Part shown: positions 1 through 5,621 of the stretch, in pieces | Position numbering within the stretch: the first letter of the stretch is position 1 | Layout: each line of letters begins with the position of its first letter | Translations under genes and position numbers: made by a program | DNA from: an uncultured Lachnospiraceae bacterium | Lineage (GTDB): Bacteria; Bacillota; Clostridia; Lachnospirales; Lachnospiraceae | Direction: 5' to 3' | Length of the DNA: 8,764 bases | Assembly (NCBI GenBank): GCA_958444395.1 | Contig: CAUCOL010000057.1 | Span: 1 to 8,764 of the forward strand | The notes under the pieces: generated by a model | What the model was told of the DNA's origin: nothing | Database searches by the model: none | The model's input: the letters and a program-made list of their open reading frames with translations, nothing else

Positions 1-94
1 GCAGCGTCCCGATGCCATTTCGGGTACGTTCCTGCCGGATGATCCGTTCGCATGCCCGGTCAAATAATAAGCGATCCTGTTCACAAATAGACAC
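1..94 (-). CDS. N-terminal fragment of an unrecognised protein, divergent from spoVAF
   Basis: Read on the minus strand, a GTG start at 94-92 lies 8 nt after a perfect AGGAGG ribosome binding site (plus-strand positions 103-108), and the frame stays open for 31 codons to the window edge. The visible protein begins VSICEQDRLLFDRACERI and continues to an ERTRNGIGTL segment at residues 22-31. It is charged and predicted soluble, with no signal peptide. The ERxRxGIGTL stretch reminds me of the start of a conserved Lachnospiraceae protein of unknown function, but that is memory and cannot be tested from 31 residues. GTG is preferred because it has ideal spacing and no ATG sits in frame nearby. The gene is cut by the window edge, not visibly broken. 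Confidence 0.6.
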   Translation of the reverse strand, partial: MSICEQDRLLFDRACERIIRQERTRNGIGTL

Positions 95-119
95 GATGAG
101 ATCCTCCTTTCCGTTATAG

Positions 120-170
120 AGGCTCATAGATGTAACGCAGGCCGGCATAACAGCCGGATGTCATGAGCCT
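120..170. repeat. Nested inverted repeat between divergent genes
   Basis: AGGCTCAT at 120-127 is the exact reverse complement of ATGAGCCT at 163-170. Inside it, CCGGC (142-146) pairs with GCCGG (153-157) around a 6-nt loop. There is no T-run on either side, so it is not a normal intrinsic terminator. For the minus-strand gene it would lie in the promoter or 5' leader, starting 26 nt upstream of the GTG. It could be an operator, a leader RNA structure or chance. Confidence 0.45.
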
Positions 171-174
171 GTGG

Positions 175-199
175 ATGTATCTGTGCCAGAAAGATACAT
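175..199. repeat. 8-bp dyad, possible operator or hairpin
   Basis: ATGTATCT at 175-182 and AGATACAT at 192-199 are exact reverse complements separated by 9 bases. The dyad sits 5 bases beyond the nested repeat at 120-170, in the middle of the divergent region. The arms are A/T-rich and no T-run follows, which fits a protein-binding site better than a terminator. No known operator family was recognised. Confidence 0.4.
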
Positions 200-377
200 A
201 TGCTAAAAGTATAACGTATACAGAGAGAAATGTATAGATTTAAGCAGTTTGGGAAAGATGATAATAATTTATATCTGCAGGTGGTATCACAGGTACCGTA
301 CAAATCAGCTGTGTCAAAGAACGGGATAGGGAGCGTTCACGTCTTAAGGACAGAACTGTGGTGTTATTTATAACGAA

Positions 378-384
378 AAAGGAG
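378..384 (+). promoter_or_regulatory. Ribosome binding site that sets the spoVAF start
   Basis: AAAGGAG lies 9 nt before the ATG at 394. It argues against the in-frame GTG codons at 358 and 361, which have no such site. Confidence 0.7.
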
Positions 385-393
385 CGGCAGAAA

Positions 394-1839
394 ATGGGCG
401 ATAAACAGGAAAAAGATGAGGTGTTTCAGGGAGATTATGTGCAGCGGGATCAGGCGATCCGTGCATTGCTTCATGCCGATGAGAATTTTGACATGCTGTG
501 CCGGGAATTTGTCATTGGAGGTAGAAAAAGCTGCTGCTATTCCATTGATGGATTTTTGGACGGCTCGATCATAGAGAAGGTGATGGAGTTTCTCTATGGT
601 ATAAAGGAAGAGGAGATGCCGGAAGATTTTGCCGGCTTTTTGCGGCAGCAGATTCCTTATGTGGATGTGACGGTGCTGCAGACAAAGGAAGATTTCGTAA
701 AGGCTGTCCTGTCGGGTGTATCCTGTTTTCTGGTGGATGGTTATCACGACATGGTTGCGCTGGATCTGCGTGATTTTCCAAGCCGGAGCGTGGAGGAACC
801 GGACAAGGATAAGGTGCTGCGGGGATCAAGAGATGGTTTCGTGGAAGCAATCATGCCCAATGCTGCATTGATCCGCAGGCGCATCCGGGATGTAAATCTG
901 GTGCTGTCCCAACAGGTGGTTGGGCGCAGCTCGCGGACAGATATAGCCGTATGTTATATGCATGGACGGGTAAAAGAGGATGTCCTGCAGTGCATTACAG
1001 ATAAGCTGGCGCAGATTGACATTGATTCCCTGACGATGAATCAGGAGAGTCTGGCAGAGGCGTTGTTTCCGAAGGGATGGCTGAACCCGTTTCCAAAGTT
1101 TAAATACACCGAGCGCCCCGATACGGCAGCTGCGTGTCTGCTGGAGGGAAGCATCGTCATACTGATCGATAACTCTTCGGCTGCAATGATCGTGCCAACA
1201 TCCCTGTTCGACATTATAGAGGATGCAAATGACTATTATTTTCCACCTGTGACAGGGACATACCTGCGGTTGAGCCGTATGCTGATCAACCTGCTGGCGG
1301 TCTTTCTGACACCGGCATTTATCCTGGCGATGCAATATTCGGAATATGTGCCGGAAGCATTTTCATTTATTCAGATACAGGATGAGATGCATATCCCGCC
1401 GGTGGTGCAGCTGTTGATCCTGGAGGTAGCGATTGATGGACTGCGGATGGCATCAGTCAATACACCGAGTATGTTAAATACACCGTTAAGCATCGTGGCA
1501 GGCATTGTGTTTGGGGATTATACGGTCAATTCCGGCTGGTTTAATTCCGAGATCATGCTGTATATGGCATTTGTGGCAGTAGCAAATTATACACAGAGCA
1601 ATATGGAACTTGGGTATGCAGTCAAATTTCTGCGCATCCAGCTTCTGATCCTGACCGGCATATGGGGTATCTGGGGATTTGCCATCGGAACAGTGATTGC
1701 CGTGTTATCGCCATTGATCAATAAGACATTGACCGGCAGAAATTATCTGTATCCGCTGATCCCGTTTGACGGGGTACAACTGTTGCAGCGATTTTTCCGG
1801 ATCAGTCTGACCTGCTATGAGAAAATTCATTACAAATAA
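394..1839 (+). CDS. spoVAF: Stage V sporulation protein AF-like, GerA-family membrane protein
   Basis: The product is a 481-residue GerA-family protein, a spore inner-membrane protein of the germination apparatus. A soluble N-terminal part of about 290 residues carries the family signatures RGSRDGFVE (143-151), RRRIRD (161-166), GRSSRTD (177-183) and ERPDTAAACLLEG (240-252). Hydrophobic segments follow at about 291-311, 336-353, 364-376, 386-400 and 414-440. The C-terminal half (LNTPLSIVAGIVFGDYTV, then ANYTQSNMELGYAVKFLR, then YLYPLIPFDG) resembles SpoVAF more than nutrient-receptor A subunits. In Bacillus, SpoVAF acts with a small partner membrane protein as an ion channel that amplifies germination; this is family knowledge. 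The gene stands alone: no gerB/gerC or spoVAC-AD-AE genes flank it. Forespore expression is expected but no clear sigma-G promoter was seen. A plain GerA A-subunit remains possible. Confidence 0.8.
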   Translation: MGDKQEKDEVFQGDYVQRDQAIRALLHADENFDMLCREFVIGGRKSCCYSIDGFLDGSIIEKVMEFLYGIKEEEMPEDFAGFLRQQIPYVDVTVLQTKEDFVKAVLSGVSCFLVDGYHDMVALDLRDFPSRSVEEPDKDKVLRGSRDGFVEAIMPNAALIRRRIRDVNLVLSQQVVGRSSRTDIAVCYMHGRVKEDVLQCITDKLAQIDIDSLTMNQESLAEALFPKGWLNPFPKFKYTERPDTAAACLLEGSIVILIDNSSAAMIVPTSLFDIIEDANDYYFPPVTGTYLRLSRMLINLLAVFLTPAFILAMQYSEYVPEAFSFIQIQDEMHIPPVVQLLILEVAIDGLRMASVNTPSMLNTPLSIVAGIVFGDYTVNSGWFNSEIMLYMAFVAVANYTQSNMELGYAVKFLRIQLLILTGIWGIWGFAIGTVIAVLSPLINKTLTGRNYLYPLIPFDGVQLLQRFFRISLTCYEKIHYK

Positions 1840-1866
1840 ACTTGTTTTTTCCTATTAAAATATGTC

Positions 1867-1895
1867 TTGTATTTCGAGGAAAATTGTGCTATTAT
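1867..1895 (+). promoter_or_regulatory. Extended -10 promoter for the antiporter gene
   Basis: TTGTAT (1867-1872), a 17-nt spacer and TATTAT (1890-1895) are preceded by TG at 1887-1888, giving an extended -10. The -35 matches only 3 of 6 consensus bases, but the -10 matches 5 of 6 with perfect spacing. Transcription would start near 1901-1903, right at the first leader hairpin and about 125 nt before the antiporter start codon. Confidence 0.65.
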
Positions 1896-1903
1896 TCGTT
1901 GGG

Positions 1904-1989
1904 AAATTGAGAAAATGAAGACTATAGAAATTCAATTTAAGTCTGTAATGGTTTCTACAGACGGTGACAAGATCAGTTCTCTGAACTGA
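1904..1989 (+). promoter_or_regulatory. Three-hairpin 5' leader, candidate cis-regulatory RNA of the antiporter gene
   Basis: Three perfect stems follow one another. AAATTGA (1904-1910) pairs with TCAATTT (1932-1938). GTCTGTA (1941-1947) pairs with TACAGAC (1956-1962) around an 8-nt loop. TCAGTTC (1973-1979) pairs with GAACTGA (1983-1989) around a 3-nt loop. Only 2 nt separate stems 1 and 2, and 10 nt separate stems 2 and 3. No T-run follows stem 3, so control would more likely act on translation or stability than by termination. The ribosome binding site GGAGG (2016-2020) lies downstream in a stretch with its own short palindrome, ACTTCGAAGT (2006-2015). Na+ and Li+ riboswitches are known upstream of cation-antiporter genes, but I cannot match this leader to a class. 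Confidence 0.5.
1915..1989 (+). CDS. Possible 24-codon leader peptide inside the antiporter leader
   Basis: ATG at 1915 opens a frame encoding MKTIEIQFKSVM followed by VSTDGDKISSLN, ending in TGA at 1987-1989, the last base of hairpin 3. A second in-frame ATG (1948) sits in the loop of hairpin 2. One codon after the TGA, another ATG (1993) in the same frame encodes a 10-residue peptide that ends at 2025, just before the antiporter start at 2028. The ribosome binding site for 1915 is weak (GGGA at 1901-1904). A frame this short is expected by chance, so this is a tentative entry. Confidence 0.2.
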   Translation: MKTIEIQFKSVMVSTDGDKISSLN

Positions 1990-2027
1990 AAAATGGCACA
2001 AAAGTACTTCGAAGTGGAGGCTTAATT

Positions 2028-3470
2028 ATGAAGAAATTAAAGAAGATATCCCTTACGCTGGGATTGTTGCTGGGAATTTGCCTGCTGAATGGTACAAAAG
2101 CTATGGCTGCAGGTGGAGCAGAGACAGAAAGCATAGGAAGCAGCCTGTCCCTGATCTATTGTATCCCATTTGCCGGAATGCTGTTATCCATTGCGATCGC
2201 TCCCCTGGTAAATGGCAAGTGGTGGGAAAAATACAGACCTTATGCAGTAGCGTTCTGGTCTTTGCTGTTTCTGGTTCCGTTTGCCATCTTCATCGGTGCA
2301 TCGGAAGCGTGGGAGCAGTTATTAGAGGTTATCTTTGGTGATTATATTACATTTATCGTATTGTTGTTCGGACTGTTCTGTGTAGCAGGAAATATCCGCC
2401 TGGGCGGTAAGATAGAGGGCAAGCCGCTGACCAATGTGGTGATGCTGGTGATCGGTACCCTGCTGGCAGGCTGGATCGGTACGACCGGAGCCAGTATGGT
2501 TATGATCCGTCCGTTGATCCGTGCCAATAAATGGAGAAGAAGAAAGGTACAGGCGATCGTATTCTTTATCTTCATGGTATCCAATATGGGTGGCTGTCTG
2601 ACACCAGTCGGTGATCCGCCACTGTTGATGGGATTTGTAAATGGCGTTGGATTTACATGGAGTTTCCGTTTACTTCCGATCCTGCTGTTAAATATGGTGA
2701 TCCTGCTGACAATGTTCTATATCTTAGATACGCGTGCTTATAAGAAGGATCTGAAGGATGGTTTACAGCCACCGGAGAAAAAGAAAGATTCACACATTTA
2801 TCTGGAAGGTGCACATAATATCGTATTTCTGGTAATGATCGTAGGTGCTGTTATACTGAGTGGTGCGCTGCCAAAGCTGGTTCCATTCTTTGATCAGGGT
2901 ATTCCTATCTATAAGGAAGTAAGTTTCAGCTTTGCCTCTTTGCTGGAGGTAGTCATTATCTTACTGGCTGCGTTCTTATCCTATAAGACAACGAAGGCAG
3001 AGATCCGTGAACGTAACCAGTTTACATGGGATGCGATCCAGGAGGTTGCCGTTTTATTCATCGGTATCTTCATTACGATGATCCCTGCGTTACTGATCCT
3101 GAAAGCGAAGGGTGCTGATCTTGGTTTGAATCAGCCGTGGCAGTTCTTCTGGATCACCGGTCTGCTGTCCAGCTTTTTGGACAATACACCGACGTATCTT
3201 GTATTCTTTACGACAGCCGCATCCCTGGGCTTTACAGAAGGTATCAAGGTATCGCTTGGTATGATCCCACAGGAGCTTTTGATGGCTATTTCCTGTGGTG
3301 CCGTATTCATGGGTGCCAATACGTATATCGGTAATGCACCAAACTTCATGGTATGCTCGATCGCAGAGGAGAGCGGAATCAAGATGCCGTCCTTCTTCGG
3401 ATACATGCTTTGGTCTATCGCATGTCTGATCCCGGTATTCCTGATCGATATGCTGATCTTCTTCCTGTAG
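2028..3470 (+). CDS. nhaD: NhaD/ArsB-type Na+/H+ antiporter
   Basis: This 480-residue polytopic protein belongs to the ion-transporter superfamily of NhaD, ArsB and CitM. It probably exchanges Na+ (or Li+) for H+ across the cytoplasmic membrane. It begins with a signal-peptide-like segment (basic KKLKK, hydrophobic 8-20, likely cleavage after AMA at 25-27), then about eleven hydrophobic segments. Family motifs are GTTGASM (151-157) with RPLIRAN (161-167), CLTPVGDPPLLMG (190-202), SSFLDNTPTYLVF (371-383) and GANTYIGNAPNF (419-430). The repeated small-residue, Asp and Asn motifs of the two halves match the two pseudo-symmetric ion-binding hairpins known in this superfamily. The start has GGAGG 7 nt upstream. 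It has its own promoter, structured leader and terminator, so it is probably monocistronic. The exact ion cannot be told from sequence; arsenite and citrate are less likely. Confidence 0.75.
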   Translation: MKKLKKISLTLGLLLGICLLNGTKAMAAGGAETESIGSSLSLIYCIPFAGMLLSIAIAPLVNGKWWEKYRPYAVAFWSLLFLVPFAIFIGASEAWEQLLEVIFGDYITFIVLLFGLFCVAGNIRLGGKIEGKPLTNVVMLVIGTLLAGWIGTTGASMVMIRPLIRANKWRRRKVQAIVFFIFMVSNMGGCLTPVGDPPLLMGFVNGVGFTWSFRLLPILLLNMVILLTMFYILDTRAYKKDLKDGLQPPEKKKDSHIYLEGAHNIVFLVMIVGAVILSGALPKLVPFFDQGIPIYKEVSFSFASLLEVVIILLAAFLSYKTTKAEIRERNQFTWDAIQEVAVLFIGIFITMIPALLILKAKGADLGLNQPWQFFWITGLLSSFLDNTPTYLVFFTTAASLGFTEGIKVSLGMIPQELLMAISCGAVFMGANTYIGNAPNFMVCSIAEESGIKMPSFFGYMLWSIACLIPVFLIDMLIFFL

Positions 3471-3523
3471 AATAAAGCAGTTGAATATCAAAAAGCCATA
3501 TAAATAAAATAATGTATACGCCG

Positions 3524-3560
3524 GCAGGCATGCACAATTCTGTGTGTGCCTGCTTTGTTG
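3524..3560 (+). terminator. Strong intrinsic terminator after the antiporter gene
   Basis: Arms 3524-3536 and 3541-3553 form a 13-bp stem (GCAGGCA with TGCCTGC, then six more pairs; two wobble pairs in all) around a 4-nt loop. TTTGTTG follows. It lies 53 nt after the antiporter stop codon. Confidence 0.8.
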
Positions 3561-3598
3561 TAGCAGGGGAATAAACCGGGTGCAGTGGTATGTCAGAG

Positions 3599-3619
3599 TA
3601 CCGTGACGGACGGTATTTT
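3599..3619 (+). terminator. Weak second hairpin with T-run
   Basis: TACCGT (3599-3604) pairs with ACGGTA (3610-3615) around a 5-nt loop and is followed by TTTT. The stem is short. It may back up the terminator at 3524-3560, since no gene lies between them. Confidence 0.35.
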
Positions 3620-3634
3620 GGCAAAACGCAATAC

Positions 3635-3663
3635 TAGCCATAACAGGAAAGTCGTGTTACAAT
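3635..3663 (+). promoter_or_regulatory. Extended -10 promoter for the tatD cluster
   Basis: TAGCCA (3635-3640, 4 of 6 consensus bases), a 17-nt spacer and TACAAT (3658-3663, 5 of 6) are joined by TG at 3655-3656, an extended -10. The start of transcription would be near 3670, about 100 nt before the tatD start codon. Confidence 0.6.
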
Positions 3664-3670
3664 AAAAGGT

Positions 3671-3751
3671 ATGCGAGTAACGTGTGACAGAGGAAAAGAA
3701 GGGACATTGACAGACGTCTTTTTGCTCCTCTTGATCCTGCTTTTAAAATAA
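3671..3751 (+). CDS. Possible 26-residue hydrophobic peptide upstream of tatD
   Basis: ATG at 3671 opens a frame beginning MRVTCDRGKEGTLTD and ending in the hydrophobic stretch VFLLLLILLLK. It stops at 3749-3751, 19 nt before the tatD start. The predicted transcription start falls at or next to this ATG, so it would be leaderless; AAAAGG at 3664-3669 is too close to act as a ribosome binding site. The leucine run could equally come from a pyrimidine-rich DNA stretch, so a real gene is doubtful. Confidence 0.2.
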   Translation: MRVTCDRGKEGTLTDVFLLLLILLLK

Positions 3752-3756
3752 GATGT

Positions 3757-3761
3757 GGAGG
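3757..3761 (+). promoter_or_regulatory. Ribosome binding site that sets the tatD start
   Basis: GGAGG lies 9 nt before the ATG at 3771. It overlaps the upstream in-frame ATG at 3753, which is therefore unlikely to be the start. Confidence 0.7.
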
Positions 3762-3770
3762 CAGCAGACG

Positions 3771-4544
3771 ATGATTATAGATACCCATGCACATTATGAG
3801 GATCAAAGATTTGATGAGGATAGAGAAACAGTACTGCGATCTCTTCCGGAACAGGGAATCGGGCTGGTTGTAGATGTCGGAGCCAGCATCGAATCGACCA
3901 AAGGCGCCGTACAACTGAGTCATGCGTATGATTATGTATACGCAGCCGTGGGCGTGCATCCGGATGGTGTAGAGGAACTGACGCCGGAGCATATGGACTG
4001 GCTGGCGGAACTGGCGAAGGATGAAAAGACAGTTGCGATCGGGGAGATCGGGTTGGACTATTTCTATGAGACACCGGAGCGGCAGATTCAGAAAAAATGG
4101 TTCATAGAGCAGCTGCGCCTGGCACGGAAGATCCATATGCCGGTGATCATCCACAGCCGGGATGCGGCACAGGACACCCTGGAGATCATGCGTGCAGAAC
4201 ATGCGGAAGAGATGGGTGGTGTGATACATTGCTTTTCTTACAGTAAAGAAATGGCACAGATCTATATGGATATGGGATTTTATCTGGGGATCGGTGGTGT
4301 TGTGACGTTTAAGAACAGCAAAAAGCTGAAAGAGGTCGTCGAGATGGCACCTTTGGAACGGCTGGTACTGGAGACAGATGCGCCGTATCTGACGCCGGTA
4401 CCAAATCGTGGCAAGAGAAATTCTTCCGCACAGCTGCCATATGTAGTAGATGAGATCACCCGTCTGAAAGGGATCTTAGCAGAGGAAGTGATCGCTGTAA
4501 CAGAGCAGAACGCAAGGAAAATGTACCGGCTGGAAAAAGCGTAG
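3771..4544 (+). CDS. tatD: TatD-family metal-dependent deoxyribonuclease
   Basis: This 257-residue cytoplasmic TIM-barrel hydrolase has the usual length for the TatD family, whose members are Mg2+-dependent 3'-5' DNA exonucleases linked to DNA repair and breakdown. All ligand motifs are visible: THAH at 5-8 (His6, His8), GVHP (61-64), GEIGLDY with Glu92, PVIIHSRD with His128, GVIHCFSYS with His153, and LETDAPYLTPVP with Asp203. The terminal NRGKRNSSA loop is also typical. The start at 3771 gives the normal N-terminus MIIDTHAHYED and has GGAGG 9 nt upstream. The gene lies 157 nt before rsmA in the same direction, an arrangement common in Firmicutes. The 5S rRNA maturase gene rnmV, which often sits between them, is absent here. 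Confidence 0.92.
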   Translation: MIIDTHAHYEDQRFDEDRETVLRSLPEQGIGLVVDVGASIESTKGAVQLSHAYDYVYAAVGVHPDGVEELTPEHMDWLAELAKDEKTVAIGEIGLDYFYETPERQIQKKWFIEQLRLARKIHMPVIIHSRDAAQDTLEIMRAEHAEEMGGVIHCFSYSKEMAQIYMDMGFYLGIGGVVTFKNSKKLKEVVEMAPLERLVLETDAPYLTPVPNRGKRNSSAQLPYVVDEITRLKGILAEEVIAVTEQNARKMYRLEKA

Positions 4545-4639
4545 AACACAGGAAGAAAAGTTAGCAGGAGCATAGGTAATATGTAGTAAGAAAAAACAAT
4601 ATACGCTGCTGTAGACAGGGAAATAAATTAACCGAAACA

Positions 4640-4689
4640 CGCAGAGACTGCGGGAAAGGAAATATTCGGTCAGCAGGACAGACCGGATA
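4640..4689 (+). promoter_or_regulatory. Two hairpins in the rsmA leader, next to a weak ribosome binding site
   Basis: CGCAG (4640-4644) pairs with CTGCG (4648-4652). TATTCGGTC (4663-4671) pairs with GACCGGATA (4681-4689), 9 bp with one G-T wobble and a 9-nt loop containing AGG. The second hairpin ends 12 nt before the rsmA ATG, where a ribosome binding site should lie, and no good one is seen. CTGCTG at 4606-4611 could instead pair with CAGCAG at 4671-4676, partly in the loop. Confidence 0.4.
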
Positions 4690-4701
4690 ATGTGAGAATG
4701 T

Positions 4702-5571
4702 ATGGCATATTTAGGTAATCCGCAAAATACAATCGAAATATTGCAGAAATATCAGTTTCGTTTTCAAAAGAAATTTGGACAGAATTTCCTGATCGATCCA
4801 CATGTGCTGGAGAAGATCATAGCGTCAGCGGGCATCACGAAGGAGGACTTCGTATTGGAGATCGGACCGGGAATCGGCACGATGACACAGTATCTGTGCG
4901 AGCATGCACGGGAGGTGATGACTGTGGAGATCGACCAGAATCTGATCCCGATCCTGAAGGATACATTGTCTGAGTACGATAATGTAACAGTTGTCAATCA
5001 GGATATTCTGAAGCTGGATATCGCCGGTGTAGCGAAAGAACATAATGATGGGCGTCCGATTAAGGTCGTGGCAAACCTGCCATACTATATTACAACGCCG
5101 ATCATTATGGGACTGTTTGAAAGTCATGTGCCGTTGGAGAGCATTACCGTCATGGTGCAAAAGGAAGTGGCAGATCGTATGCAGTCTGCGCCGGGCAAGA
5201 AGGAATATGGTGCATTATCGCTGGCTGTACAGTATTATTCGCGGGCAGAGATCGTAGCGAATGTACCACCAAACTGCTTTATGCCACGCCCCAATGTCGG
5301 CTCGGCAGTGATCCGCCTGACCTGTCATGAGACACAGCCGGTGCAGGTGACCGATGAGAAATTCATGTTTCGTGTGATCCGGGCATCCTTTAACCAGCGT
5401 AGAAAGACATTACAGAATGGCCTGGGAAATGACGGCAGCCTGCCGGTGACAAAGGAGCAGGCTGCAGCGGCGCTGGAAAAAATGGGACTATCGACGACGA
5501 TTCGCGGAGAAGCGTTAAGTCTGGAGCAGTTTGCACAGCTGAGTAATATTTTGCTGGAGATGCGTGGATAA
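4702..5571 (+). CDS. rsmA: 16S rRNA (adenine(1518)-N6/adenine(1519)-N6)-dimethyltransferase
   Basis: The 289-residue product uses S-adenosylmethionine to dimethylate two adjacent adenines in the 3'-terminal hairpin of 16S rRNA, a late step of small-subunit assembly. Its loss is the classical cause of kasugamycin resistance (gene also called ksgA). Motifs seen are FGQNFLID (25-32), the SAM-binding LEIGPGIGT (52-60), acidic EID (76-78), NQDIL (99-103), the catalytic NLPYYI (125-130), VQKEVADRM (152-160), CFMPRPNVGSAV (192-203) and FNQRRKTL (230-237). The set is complete, so it is a housekeeping RsmA and not an Erm resistance enzyme. The start is fixed at 4702 by an in-frame TGA at 4693-4695. 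The ribosome binding site is poor, which is odd beside its neighbours. A 6-codon frame (4698-4718) overlaps the start out of frame. Confidence 0.95.
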   Translation: MAYLGNPQNTIEILQKYQFRFQKKFGQNFLIDPHVLEKIIASAGITKEDFVLEIGPGIGTMTQYLCEHAREVMTVEIDQNLIPILKDTLSEYDNVTVVNQDILKLDIAGVAKEHNDGRPIKVVANLPYYITTPIIMGLFESHVPLESITVMVQKEVADRMQSAPGKKEYGALSLAVQYYSRAEIVANVPPNCFMPRPNVGSAVIRLTCHETQPVQVTDEKFMFRVIRASFNQRRKTLQNGLGNDGSLPVTKEQAAAALEKMGLSTTIRGEALSLEQFAQLSNILLEMRG

Positions 5572-5606
5572 GTGGGTACATGATATGGGAGTGTCAGGAC
5601 ATCAGT

Positions 5607-5611
5607 GGAGG
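5607..5611 (+). promoter_or_regulatory. Ribosome binding site that sets the aminopeptidase P start
   Basis: GGAGG lies 10 nt before the ATG at 5622. The earlier in-frame ATG at 5580 has no such site and would add 14 residues unlike the family N-terminus. Confidence 0.65.
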
Positions 5612-5621
5612 AGATTGGAGA

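Larger units (their letters stand above)
95..393. other. Divergent intergenic region (minus-strand gene / spoVAF)
   Basis: About 300 bases without a convincing gene separate the minus-strand start at 94 from the spoVAF start at 394. The minus-gene side holds two clear dyads, listed separately. The spoVAF side is A/T-rich (about 200-270). A GATAATA at 260-266 differs at one base from a forespore sigma-G -10 element (CATAATA), and GTATA at 232-236 would fit its -35. The 23-nt gap between them is too long for a normal promoter, so no promoter is called. Confidence 0.5.

Noticed and set aside
826..1335. 169-codon minus-strand frame
   Set aside because: It lies fully within spoVAF on the opposite strand, has a Cys/His/Gln-rich composition without motifs and no ribosome binding site. 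It is a shadow frame.
1840..1866. Intrinsic terminator after spoVAF
   Set aside because: There is a T-run at 1845-1850, but only a 3-4 bp AAAC/GTTT stem without G/C content precedes it.
1941..1962. CTGT...ACAG dyad resembling a LexA operator
   Set aside because: The spacing is 10 bases, not the 8 of the proteobacterial LexA box, and Firmicute LexA sites have the GAAC-N4-GTTC form. An RNA hairpin fits better, with two more stems beside it.
3657..4229. 190-codon minus-strand frame
   Set aside because: It is antisense to tatD and its promoter region, with no family resemblance and a shadow-like composition.
4702..5571. Erm-type 23S rRNA methyltransferase (macrolide resistance)
   Set aside because: The GQNFLID start, NLPYYITTPI motif, FMPRPNVGSAV and FNQRRKTL segments are those of housekeeping RsmA, and the gene sits in the conserved tatD-rsmA context.
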